DNA from: Bernardetia sp.
GTDB lineage: Bacteria > Bacteroidota > Bacteroidia > Cytophagales > Bernardetiaceae
Direction: 5' to 3'
DNA: 60,078 bases
Assembly: GCA_020630575.1 (NCBI GenBank)
Contig: JAHDBD010000028.1
Span: 1 to 60,078 of the forward strand
Position numbers and translations under genes: made by a program. The notes beneath the pieces were generated by a model, which was not told the DNA's origin, searched no databases, and saw nothing but the letters and a program-made list of their open reading frames with translations. This document shows positions 34,562 through 42,230 of this stretch, piece after piece. Position 1 is the stretch's first letter, and each line of letters begins with the position of its first letter.

Positions 34562-36052
34562 ATGAATATTTTTTTACGTTTAATTTCTATTTTTAAAAGC
34601 CCTATTGCAAAAAAAATTATTCTAGTCTTGTGCTTTTTGTTTGCATTTAGTTTTTCTTTTGAAAGCTTTGCACAGTTTTCTACTATTTTAGAGGGAAAAA
34701 TAGCTCCAGCTTCTTCTTACGAATTAGTCATAGAATACCAATATCAATATTTGACTTTTCAACCCAAAAGACACCTTGTTACAACAAATGAAAAAGGAGA
34801 ATTTAATTTTATAATTCCTCTCAAAAAATCAACTTGGCTTTTATGGAAATGTAAAGACAAACAAGGACAAATTTATCTTCATGTAGGTGATAGTTTAAAT
34901 ATGCAAGTAGAATTAGGTGCTTTGCCTTATGGAACAAAATTTTCTGGTTTGGGGGCAGCCGAGAATAACTTTCTACAAAAATGGGAAACAGAATTTGGCA
35001 ATAGTTCTAAAAATGCGTTGTATCCAAAGAAATATAAAAATTCGAATGAAAAAAATTTTAAAAGCGAAGTAGAGAAATTACGTAAAAATCAATTCAAGCT
35101 TTTAGAAGAAAACATAGGTAAAAAACCTCTTTCTGATGATTTTATTTTAGCAATGGAACAGCGAATTGCTTATGAAAATGCAAATCATTTAGCTGAATAT
35201 TCTGTTTTACATGCTTTTTTAAATGAACAAACACCCAAAATTCTGTCTGACGAATATTACTCTTTTTTTGAAGAAACAATTATTCAAAGTCCATCGGCTC
35301 TAAATCAGCCTGCTTACTTACGTTTTTTGAGAAATTATTTAGAATTTCGTTATGTTCAATCTCATCAGGAAACTTCTCTGAAAGCGTATTCAGATTTGTA
35401 TTATCCACTTCTCTTTGAGATTACAGAAAAAGAACTCCTTGGAAGCGTACAGGCACACGCACAGTCTATTTTAATTATAGAATTAGTAAAACAAGGAAAC
35501 GAAAAACTCTATAAAAAATACTATAAAAAATATCTTGCTATTCATAAAGACGACAAATCAGCTTCCGTTTTAAAAGAGTTTATAGAAAATAGTCAGAAGA
35601 CGAAAATAGGCAAACTTGCACCAAATTTTTCTTTGCCAGATGCAACTGGTGCAACTGTAAAATTATCTGATTTTAGAGGCAAAATTGTTTATTTGTTTTT
35701 TGGATCTTTAGAAAGTGATTTTATAGAAAATTATTTAAAAGGTTTCGAATACTTAAATAATCAAATAAAAAATCAAACTGAAAATAAATCAAATCAAATT
35801 GTATTCCTTTGGATTCAGACGGCAAAATTAAGTTCTACCATTTCTTCAAACAATAAAAATTTAGAGGCTAGATTTAAAGAACTAAATATAACTTCTCTCG
35901 CTTGCTATTTTTCTGATACATTAGGGTATAACTTGAATAACTTACCATCCGCTTTTCTAATCGATAAAAAAGGCAAATTGGTATATTCTGACACCAAATT
36001 ACCTTCAGATATTGGACTCTTAGAAGATATTAGCTATTTTTTAAATGATTAA
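34562..36052 (+). CDS. Exported TlpA-like thioredoxin-fold protein lacking the CxxC motif
   Basis: 496 residues with a signal peptide (about 18-38, ending SFAQF). A DUF4369-like beta domain (about 40-125) comes first, then a helical middle region (about 130-345) and a thioredoxin-like C-terminal domain (about 350-496) opened by KLAPNFSLPDATGATVKLSDFRGK. Where TlpA and ResA have WCxxC, this protein has YLFFGSLESDFIENY, with no cysteine at the active site. The typical ending AFLIDKKGKLVY is kept. It is therefore probably not a disulfide reductase but a structural or binding relative. Periplasmic. Confidence 0.85.
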   Translation: MNIFLRLISIFKSPIAKKIILVLCFLFAFSFSFESFAQFSTILEGKIAPASSYELVIEYQYQYLTFQPKRHLVTTNEKGEFNFIIPLKKSTWLLWKCKDKQGQIYLHVGDSLNMQVELGALPYGTKFSGLGAAENNFLQKWETEFGNSSKNALYPKKYKNSNEKNFKSEVEKLRKNQFKLLEENIGKKPLSDDFILAMEQRIAYENANHLAEYSVLHAFLNEQTPKILSDEYYSFFEETIIQSPSALNQPAYLRFLRNYLEFRYVQSHQETSLKAYSDLYYPLLFEITEKELLGSVQAHAQSILIIELVKQGNEKLYKKYYKKYLAIHKDDKSASVLKEFIENSQKTKIGKLAPNFSLPDATGATVKLSDFRGKIVYLFFGSLESDFIENYLKGFEYLNNQIKNQTENKSNQIVFLWIQTAKLSSTISSNNKNLEARFKELNITSLACYFSDTLGYNLNNLPSAFLIDKKGKLVYSDTKLPSDIGLLEDISYFLND

Positions 36053-36074
36053 AACAGAAGATTTTGATTAGAGA

Positions 36075-36791
36075 TTAAATTGTATCAATATTGGCAATCC
36101 TGACAAGTTTCTCTTTATCTAAGATAATAATTTCCTTTCCCTTTAATTCTATAATTTTGTCTGTATTGAGTTCGGAAAGATAACGAATAGCACTTTCTGT
36201 GGCAGTTCCGACAAGATTTGCTATTTCTTCTCTGCTTAATCTGACATCAATAACTTGAGGTTTTTCTTTGTCTTGGTAGCGATTATGAAGCAACAAAAGA
36301 ACCTCTGCAAGACGTTCTCTAACTGATTTTTGCATCCAATTTGTCAAGCGTTGTTCCATATCTTGCGTATCTTTTGCCATCAGTTGCATCATTCGACGAG
36401 GAAAATCTTTATTTTCATCAATGAGTTCTGAAAAAGTCGAAGTAGGTAAAAAACATACTACAGCATCATCTAGTGCCTCTGCTGAAACATTATAAGGCAT
36501 TTGACTAAGTAAAGAATTATATCCCAATACCTCTCCATCTGAAGCTATTTTGACAATCTGTTCTTTTCCATCAATTCCTAATTTGGTCAGTTTTACTTTT
36601 CCTTCATAAATACAGTGTACACCAATAGCACGAGAACCTTCATAAAATAAATTTTGACCTCGTTTATAAAAATTACAACCTTTTGTAGCTGACATATTTG
36701 CAACTTCTTCTTCTGATAAATCACAAAAAACAGAACTTGCTCTTTTAGGACATGTTTCACATTTTGGAAATTCAACTTTTTTCTTTTTCAT
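36075..36791 (-). CDS. Crp/Fnr-family regulator with FNR-like cysteines
   Basis: 238 residues: N-terminal cysteine segment, cyclic-nucleotide-binding-type beta barrel (about 35-130), dimerisation helix (about 133-160) and winged helix-turn-helix with SREEIANLVGTATESAIRYL. Cysteines at 11, 14 and 23 (CETCP, VFCDL) plus 113 (VVCFLP) mirror the CxxC-Cys plus distant-Cys layout that holds the oxygen-sensing 4Fe-4S cluster in FNR. It is the last gene on the strand of the cbb3 oxidase cluster, 75 bp after the SafE gene, and is the obvious candidate to read the palindromes at 44836 and 45448. Oxygen sensing is inferred, not proven. Confidence 0.9.
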   Translation of the reverse strand: MKKKKVEFPKCETCPKRASSVFCDLSEEEVANMSATKGCNFYKRGQNLFYEGSRAIGVHCIYEGKVKLTKLGIDGKEQIVKIASDGEVLGYNSLLSQMPYNVSAEALDDAVVCFLPTSTFSELIDENKDFPRRMMQLMAKDTQDMEQRLTNWMQKSVRERLAEVLLLLHNRYQDKEKPQVIDVRLSREEIANLVGTATESAIRYLSELNTDKIIELKGKEIIILDKEKLVRIANIDTI

Positions 36792-36866
36792 GGTGGATAG
36801 TATAATACTTTTTCTTTACTGATTGTATTTTTTATAAAATTAAACAACAATCTAATCAAAATCAAG

Positions 36867-37538
36867 CTAATGACAATCAGCCACACCATTTTGCCAAGAA
36901 ATTATTCCCATTCCTAAAAACCAAATGCCCATAAGTATAAAAGCATACGGATAAATGATTTTTAATTTTTGAAAAATGATGTTTTTTGTATTTATTTTTT
37001 GAGAGAAATATTTTGAAAAAAATAAAGAAGTAAGAAGTAAAGGAAGTGTTCCAAGCCCAAAACCTGTCATAAAAATACCTCCTTCAAGGCTTGTTCCTGC
37101 TGCAACTGCTCCTAAAAGTGCAAAATAAACCAAACCACAAGGCAAAAGACCATTTAGAAGTCCTGCAAAAAATAATTTATAGGGTTTTTCATCAAATAGA
37201 TAATTTCCTATCAAAGGCGTTATTTTTAAAGAAATCCATTTCAAAACAGAAATTTTATTGGTTATTCTATCCAAATTAAAACTAAAAAGACCTGCCAAAA
37301 TTAGTGTACCACCCAACAGAAAAGCAGCATAACTTTGCCAATTTGAAAAAAACAAAGCCTGTCCGACAAAACCAACTCCCATTCCTAAAATGGCGTACAT
37401 CAGAATTCTGCCTAACTGATAAAAGAAAAGTTTTTGAACAAAATTTTTGCCCTGCATAAACGCAAATGTGAGAGGAGCGCACATTCCCACACAATGCAAA
37501 CTACCTGTAAGACCGAGAAGTAAAGCTGGAAAAAACAT
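36867..37538 (-). CDS. Sulfite-exporter TauE/SafE-like membrane protein of the cbb3 cluster
   Basis: Six-span inner-membrane protein, 223 residues, with the family start ALLLGLTGSLHCVGMCAPL and LLNGLLPCGLVYFALLGA. The conserved Cys residues in HCVGMC and LPCG are typical of the branch linked to cytochrome oxidase, which is thought to help copper or thiol handling during cbb3 assembly (a CcoI/DsbD-like setting). It lies downstream of hemA with a hairpin repeat between them. The role in assembly is inferred from position; in many Bacteroidota the same gene follows ccoH. Confidence 0.88.
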   Translation of the reverse strand: MFFPALLLGLTGSLHCVGMCAPLTFAFMQGKNFVQKLFFYQLGRILMYAILGMGVGFVGQALFFSNWQSYAAFLLGGTLILAGLFSFNLDRITNKISVLKWISLKITPLIGNYLFDEKPYKLFFAGLLNGLLPCGLVYFALLGAVAAGTSLEGGIFMTGFGLGTLPLLLTSLFFSKYFSQKINTKNIIFQKLKIIYPYAFILMGIWFLGMGIISWQNGVADCH

Positions 37539-37548
37539 ATTTTTTTAT

Positions 37549-37611
37549 GTATGACAGACTTACTAGTCCGTTGGAAAAGATATTTTTACACAGAATGGAA
37601 GTCTGTGATAC
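37549..37611. repeat. ACAGACTT...AAGTCTGT palindromic element
   Basis: GTATGACAGACTT (37549-37561) pairs with AAGTCTGTGATAC (37599-37611) with one mismatch, and a smaller GACT/AGTC hairpin lies inside. A shorter relative, CAGACTAGGAAGTCT, is at 38952-38966. It lies between hemA and the safE-like gene. Confidence 0.7.
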
Positions 37612-37612
37612 T

Positions 37613-38878
37613 TTATGAAAATAATTGTTGAAGTATATCTAAAAATGGTTTTTGATTGTCAATATTTGATGAATTATTGAGTTGTGTTTTTAGATTCACC
37701 ACAGGAATACGCATTGCTTTCTCTTCAAAATCGGTTAGCATTTGCATCATTAAATGTTTGTTTTTATCATCTAATTCAGCACTGTATTTATTTGAAATAT
37801 TATTTTTGACTTCTTCTAAAGCCATTTTGTAAGGTTGTAAGAGAAGAATATATTTATGTTGTTCATTCCATTTTTCAAAACCTTCCACTCCTTTTTCCAA
37901 AATTTTATAAACCAAAGGCAAAGCTGCTATTCTTTCTTTCTTTACAGCTTTTGTTTGTTCCTTCAAATCATCAATCGTATATATTTTAATAAAATTATTG
38001 AGTTTGCTTTCAATACTTCTCGGCATAGATAAATCTATAAAACACTGATTAGGACGTATTTTTTTTGCATCAATATTTGAGATATTGAAAAAATTGGGTT
38101 GAGAAACTGAACTTATAACAATATCTGCCTTTTGAGCTTCTTGAAAAACATTTTCAAATTCTACTATTTCATACGCATTTTCAGTAGCAAGCATAGCTGA
38201 TTTTCCGATAGTTCGATTTGTAATCTTGACATTTTTAATTCCCATTTTTCGCAAATGACGAACCGTATCAGCACCAATTTTTCCGACTCCAACTACCAAA
38301 ATTTGTGTCGCTTCATTTCTTTGAATATTGTGTTTATCCTTCAAAAGTTTTCTCACTAAATCAGCCGTAGCAAAAGAAACGGATGCAGCACCGCTTCGAA
38401 AAACAGTCTGTGTAGTAATTTTTTTACTTGTTTGTAAAACATGATTTATCAGTTTATGAAAATATGTTCCAATTGTTCCTAACTCGTAAGCAAGCTGATA
38501 GGCTTGTTTGACTTGATGTGTAATTTGCCAATCGCCTACAATTTGAGAATCTGCTCCTACACTAATTTCAAAAAAACGCTTTACTACTTGCTTCGAATTG
38601 CTATTTGATTTGAAACCCATTTCTATCAAATTTTCACTAGAAACAGATTTTAATTGAGCAAATTTCTCTTTTATGATAGACAGAGAGTCTTCTTTTCCAT
38701 AACAATAAATTTCGGTACGATTACAAGTAGAAAGCACAAAAACTTCTTTTATAGATTCGGAACTTTGTAGGGCAAGTAAAAGCGTTTCGGTTTCTCGTTC
38801 GGATAAAGAAAAACGTTCTCTAATTGGCACATTTGCCTCTCTGTGAGTAATATAAAAAGTGTAAAATGAGTTTTTCAT
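37613..38878 (-). CDS. hemA: Glutamyl-tRNA reductase
   Basis: First enzyme of the C5 haem pathway, reducing Glu-tRNA to glutamate-1-semialdehyde. The catalytic Cys is in VLSTCNRTEIYCY, the N-terminal THREANVPIRERF is typical, and the NADPH domain shows ILVVGVGKIGADTVRHL and ITNRT. The usual GExQIxGQVK loop reads VGDWQITHQVK, as in other Bacteroidota. Length 421, start ATG. It lies inside the cbb3 oxidase cluster, where extra haem synthesis matches the haem needs of CcoN, CcoO and CcoP. No hemL or hemB follows. Confidence 0.94.
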   Translation of the reverse strand: MKNSFYTFYITHREANVPIRERFSLSERETETLLLALQSSESIKEVFVLSTCNRTEIYCYGKEDSLSIIKEKFAQLKSVSSENLIEMGFKSNSNSKQVVKRFFEISVGADSQIVGDWQITHQVKQAYQLAYELGTIGTYFHKLINHVLQTSKKITTQTVFRSGAASVSFATADLVRKLLKDKHNIQRNEATQILVVGVGKIGADTVRHLRKMGIKNVKITNRTIGKSAMLATENAYEIVEFENVFQEAQKADIVISSVSQPNFFNISNIDAKKIRPNQCFIDLSMPRSIESKLNNFIKIYTIDDLKEQTKAVKKERIAALPLVYKILEKGVEGFEKWNEQHKYILLLQPYKMALEEVKNNISNKYSAELDDKNKHLMMQMLTDFEEKAMRIPVVNLKTQLNNSSNIDNQKPFLDILQQLFS

Positions 38879-38893
38879 AATTGTAATAAGTAT

Positions 38894-38932
38894 GTTGTTG
38901 GTGTCGCTACGCTAAAACACCAACAACGGCAG
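38894..38932. repeat. TTGTTGGTGT...ACACCAACAA palindrome
   Basis: TTGTTGGTGT and ACACCAACAA form a 10-bp perfect stem over a 15-nt loop, followed by CGGCAG. Same family as 28541-28569. It fills the gap between hemA and ccoH. Confidence 0.8.
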
Positions 38933-38978
38933 GGATTGTATCTTTTTTGAACAGACTAGGAAGTCTATTATACTTTTT

Positions 38979-39467
38979 TTAGTTCGAAGCTACCAAAGTC
39001 GTTTCTTGAAAGAATTTTTTATCATTTCCTGTTTTGTCTTGTTGTGTCCATGATAATTTTACTTTCCAAAGTCCGTGTTCTATTTTTTGAGTAATGATTT
39101 GATTTTTTGTTTTTTCTAATTGAATAGGAACAGTAAAATCCAAATCTTTATCAGAAGGACGAAAAAAAGAAATTTCACCATTTATTTTTGATTCCAAATT
39201 TTCAGAAGCAGGAAATTTTATTTCTACATTTCCATTTTCTAATTGCTTGACTGTGGGTTTTTCTACGAGTGCAGCCACGTTGGATTGCTCGTTTATTTGA
39301 CTTTGAAAATCTACTCCTTTTGTGTAATAATTTTCTGTTACGAGTTCAATTTTTTGTTGCATAGACATAACAACGAGCGACAACATAAAAATTACAAAAG
39401 CAGAGTAGAACAGAAAAATACCTGTTCCCCAATTAAATTTTGACCAAAGTGATGTTAAAGTATTCAT
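38979..39467 (-). CDS. ccoH: CcoH/FixH-family cbb3 oxidase assembly protein
   Basis: Single-span membrane protein with a periplasmic C-terminal domain, needed for stability of cbb3 oxidase. The start NTLTSLWSKFNWGTGIFLFY leads into the span (about 13-33), then ELVTENYYTKGVDFQSQI, the typical FixH segment after the span, and a beta-rich domain (about 70-160). The open frame reaches 39506, but the first 13 residues are repeat-derived, so I use the ATG at 39467 (162 residues). It lies 60 bp downstream of ccoG on the same strand. Confidence 0.88.
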   Translation of the reverse strand: MNTLTSLWSKFNWGTGIFLFYSAFVIFMLSLVVMSMQQKIELVTENYYTKGVDFQSQINEQSNVAALVEKPTVKQLENGNVEIKFPASENLESKINGEISFFRPSDKDLDFTVPIQLEKTKNQIITQKIEHGLWKVKLSWTQQDKTGNDKKFFQETTLVASN

Positions 39468-39487
39468 AGGTTGAGGTTTTTTATTAT

Positions 39488-39527
39488 AACCGTCGTTGAG
39501 GCTCAAATGAAGCCGTCAATGAGAATT
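39488..39527 (-). repeat. 40-bp dispersed repeat, copy 1 (TTGACGGCTTCATTTGAGCC)
   Basis: Read on the minus strand it matches 57381-57420 at 36 of 40 positions. The ends can pair (CATTGACGG with the CAACGACGG side, loosely). It lies in the gap between ccoG and ccoH, touching the ccoG stop codon. Confidence 0.8.
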
Positions 39528-40984
39528 TAATTAGCTACAAAAGGTGACAAAAATTTAGTGTTTACGGTTTCTATTTGTTCTCCATTAGAAAATATTTGCA
39601 AATGAATATCTGAACGCTTTGGAGGTAATTTATCTTTTGGAAAATCTATCAAGATTACTTCTTTGACAGTTTGTTCTGGAAGCAAAATATATTTGTCTGT
39701 TCCAATCATCTGAATTGTTCCGTTTTCCTCTTCTAATTTTACATTAATATTTAGTGTATCACTTGTTTTATTGATTAAAAGAAGCGTAAACATATTTCGA
39801 ATTTCTCCTTTTTCAGTGGTTTGATACGTTGTTCCTTGCGCTCTCAAAACAATCGTTTCTACTTGTGTACGAACTGCCAAAAGTCCGACCATTGCAATCA
39901 TTAGCAACATCAAAACAACCGAATAAGCTATCATGCGAGTTGTAAACTTAAATTTTTGTTTTTTCTCAATTTCATTTCTTGAAGCATAACGAACAAGCCC
40001 AGTAGGCAAATCAAATTTTGTCATAATCGAATCACACGCATCAATGCACGCCGTACAATTTATACATTCTAGCTGTGTTCCATTTCGGATGTCGATTCCT
40101 GTCGGACATACATCTACGCACAAATGACAATCTACACAATCTCCCCTTGGGTCTGCTGCTCGTTCTATTGGGTCACTTTCTCGTTTTCCTTTTCCTCTTG
40201 GTTCGCCACGCACATCATCATACGCCACAACAATCGAATCATTATCTAATAAAACACCTTGCAAACGACCATACGGACAAATTGTAGTGCAAACCTGTTC
40301 TCTCAAAAAAGCAAAAACACCATAAAACAAAAATGTAAAGACAATCAAAGCAATAAATAAAGACATGTGAGTAGTAGGTGTATCTTCAAACAAAACCCAA
40401 AGCCTATCTACACCAACGATATACGCCAAAAAAGTATGACTTATCAAAAATGAAATTCCTAAGAAAATCAGATGTTTGGCAGTCTTTTTTCCAATTTTTT
40501 CGGTGTCCCATTCTTGTTTGTTGAGTTTCTTTTGTGCTGCTGCATCTCCTTCAATGAAATATTCAATTTTACGAAAAACCATTTCCATAAAAATTGTTTG
40601 AGGACACACCCAACCACAAAAAACTCTACCAAAAACTACTGTAAAAATCACTACAAAAACAACAAACAATAACATTCCCAAAACAAACAAGTGAAAATCT
40701 TGGGGTGTAAAAAGCTGTCCCAAAATCACAAAACGCCTTGAAAGCACATCAAAAAGTAATAATGGATTTCCATTTATTTTGATAAAAGGCGCACCAAATA
40801 AAAATACTAATAAAAAAGCAGCGACAATTTTTCGATAAAAATGATACCTCCCACTTGGAGATTTTGGGTAAATCCAAGCACGCTTACCAGAAGAATCTAT
40901 GGTAGAAATACTATCCCTAAATTCGTCTTTATCGTAATCGCTAACTTTATACCTCTTCTTTTTGGTTGGTTTTTCTGGTTTCAT
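39527..40984 (-). CDS. ccoG: CcoG/FixG-type ferredoxin-like cbb3 assembly protein
   Basis: Polytopic membrane iron-sulfur protein, 485 residues, linked to copper reduction for cbb3 assembly. It has several spans in the first half, including VFGRVFCGWVCPQTIFMEMVFRK (two motifs) with a CxxxCP pair, then EQVCTTICPYGRLQGVL, and two 4Fe-4S sites CVDCHLCVDVCPTG and CINCTACIDACD. A further span and a C-terminal Ig-like FixG_C domain (about 370-480) end the protein. Start ATG. It lies between ccoP and ccoH, as in most cbb3 clusters of Bacteroidota. Confidence 0.95.
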   Translation of the reverse strand: MKPEKPTKKKRYKVSDYDKDEFRDSISTIDSSGKRAWIYPKSPSGRYHFYRKIVAAFLLVFLFGAPFIKINGNPLLLFDVLSRRFVILGQLFTPQDFHLFVLGMLLFVVFVVIFTVVFGRVFCGWVCPQTIFMEMVFRKIEYFIEGDAAAQKKLNKQEWDTEKIGKKTAKHLIFLGISFLISHTFLAYIVGVDRLWVLFEDTPTTHMSLFIALIVFTFLFYGVFAFLREQVCTTICPYGRLQGVLLDNDSIVVAYDDVRGEPRGKGKRESDPIERAADPRGDCVDCHLCVDVCPTGIDIRNGTQLECINCTACIDACDSIMTKFDLPTGLVRYASRNEIEKKQKFKFTTRMIAYSVVLMLLMIAMVGLLAVRTQVETIVLRAQGTTYQTTEKGEIRNMFTLLLINKTSDTLNINVKLEEENGTIQMIGTDKYILLPEQTVKEVILIDFPKDKLPPKRSDIHLQIFSNGEQIETVNTKFLSPFVAN

Positions 40985-41008
40985 AGCTTTGGTATTTTAT
41001 CTTTATTT

Positions 41009-41048
41009 AGACCCTAAGGGTTTTGAAAAACCCTTAGGGTCTTTTTTT
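41009..41048. repeat. ACCCTAAGGGTTTT palindrome, copy 2
   Basis: AGACCCTAAGGGTTTT and AAAACCCTTAGGGTCT form a perfect 16-bp stem (41009-41042), with a T run on the plus strand to 41048. It lies between ccoP and ccoG. Since the genes run on the minus strand, where no T run follows, it more likely stabilises or processes the message than ends it. Confidence 0.85.
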
Positions 41049-41054
41049 GCTGAT

Positions 41055-41957
41055 TTACTCTTTTATCGGCTCATATTTTTCTCCTTGTGGGTCTTTTGCA
41101 TTTGGAGGATTCGTTCCTTTCAAAGACAAAATAAAACTAGCCACTTCTTGCATTTCTTGAGGAGATAATTGGTCTTTCCAAGAAATCATTCCTTTTGCAG
41201 GAACTCCGTATTTTACAGTTTTGAAAACTGATTTTATATCGCCTCCATGAAGCCAATATTCATCTGTTAAGTTAGGTCCTGAAAGTCCTTCTGCATTTGC
41301 GCCATGACAGGTTTTACATTTTTTTGCAAAAAGGGTTTTTCCTTTTGTTACTCCTGCTACATCGGCTAGAGTTACATTTTCTTCATTAATAGAATTTGCC
41401 ATGTCGGCTAAATATTGTGCTTTCAAAACATTTCCTTCTGCTACAGCTACTTGATATTCTTCTGTCGAATCGGGAGCAATTCCGTTGGCATAGACATACA
41501 AATAAATAATTCCTGCTATGATACATAGATAAAAACCATATTTCCACCAAGGTGGAAGGTCATTATCTAATTCTTCGATACCATCGTAATCGTGGTGCAT
41601 CAAAACAGCTCTTTCAGGTTTGGCAGCATTAAACTTCTTCCAAAACCACTCTTGGAAAGAACTATTTTCTGGAATACTTTCTTCTTCTCCTCTAGCAATT
41701 CTATCTTGTTTCAAAACAGAAATACTATGATTATAAATAGAAAGACTGGCAATAAGTACCAAAATCACTACAAAAAAAGTAAGTGCTACAAGTATCAAAA
41801 CACCTAATTCTAAAGGAGTAAAATCAGTAGATAATTTTGTAGGTTCTGCAATAGATAAAGCAAAACTACTTTGAGAGAGAAAAAGAGTAAAAATCAGTAG
41901 AAGAACTGCTTTTTTCTTTTCTCTTAGATTTAAAATATTATATAATTTCTGTTTCAT
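41055..41957 (-). CDS. ccoP: cbb3-type cytochrome c oxidase subunit III, one-haem form
   Basis: Membrane-anchored c-type cytochrome delivering electrons to CcoN. Order: a signal-like segment (16-33), first span (about 47-75), a CcoP_N region with LDNDLPPWWKYGFYL starting the second span, and one cytochrome c domain with CKTCHG and the Met-containing KGMISWKDQLSP. Only one CxxCH is present; proteobacterial CcoP has two. I use the ATG at 41957 (300 residues). The frame is open to 42008, but that part overlaps ccoQ, with which the gene still shares 20 bp. Electron transfer to CcoO/CcoN is established for the family. Confidence 0.93.
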   Translation of the reverse strand: MKQKLYNILNLREKKKAVLLLIFTLFLSQSSFALSIAEPTKLSTDFTPLELGVLILVALTFFVVILVLIASLSIYNHSISVLKQDRIARGEEESIPENSSFQEWFWKKFNAAKPERAVLMHHDYDGIEELDNDLPPWWKYGFYLCIIAGIIYLYVYANGIAPDSTEEYQVAVAEGNVLKAQYLADMANSINEENVTLADVAGVTKGKTLFAKKCKTCHGANAEGLSGPNLTDEYWLHGGDIKSVFKTVKYGVPAKGMISWKDQLSPQEMQEVASFILSLKGTNPPNAKDPQGEKYEPIKE

Positions 41958-42162
41958 TTTTGATTGTATTTTGAGTAAATGAATTAGAATAAGTATTTTC
42001 AGTAGCATCTTCTAATGGCAATTTTTCCCAATGTGCTACATTTGATTTTTTGGCTGAATACACATTGACAATCATTATCACAAAGACAGAAAAGAAAATA
42101 ATCACTCCTATCATTGGATAAATATCAATGCCTTCGATAGCTCTAGCTACGTCTTTGTACAT
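41938..42162 (-). CDS. ccoQ: CcoQ/FixQ-like small oxidase subunit
   Basis: A 74-residue single-span membrane protein: MYKDVARAIEGIDIYPM, span IGVIIFFSVFVIMIVNVYSA, and a polar cytoplasmic tail with HWEKLPLEDA. This matches CcoQ in position and shape (span, then short tail with aromatic-Lys-LPL). It lies between ccoNO and ccoP and overlaps the ccoP start by 20 bp, indicating coupled translation. Confidence 0.85.
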   Translation of the reverse strand: MYKDVARAIEGIDIYPMIGVIIFFSVFVIMIVNVYSAKKSNVAHWEKLPLEDATENTYSNSFTQNTIKNETEII

Positions 42163-42182
42163 AGTTTTTATGTTTTTTATTT

Positions 42183-42216
42183 AGACCCTAAGGGTTTCTG
42201 AAAATCCTTAGGATCT
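42183..42216. repeat. ACCCTAAGGGTTT palindrome, copy 3
   Basis: AGACCCTAAGGGTTT against AAATCCTTAGGATCT, with two or three mismatches in the stem. It lies between ccoNO and ccoQ. Same family as 7830 and 41009. Confidence 0.8.
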
Positions 42217-42230
42217 AGTTAATATCTAGT

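Noticed and set aside
37613..38878. HemA altered at the usual GExQIxGQVK loop as a sign of a non-functional enzyme
   Set aside because: The VGDWQI form is common in this phylum, and the catalytic Cys and NADPH motif are intact.
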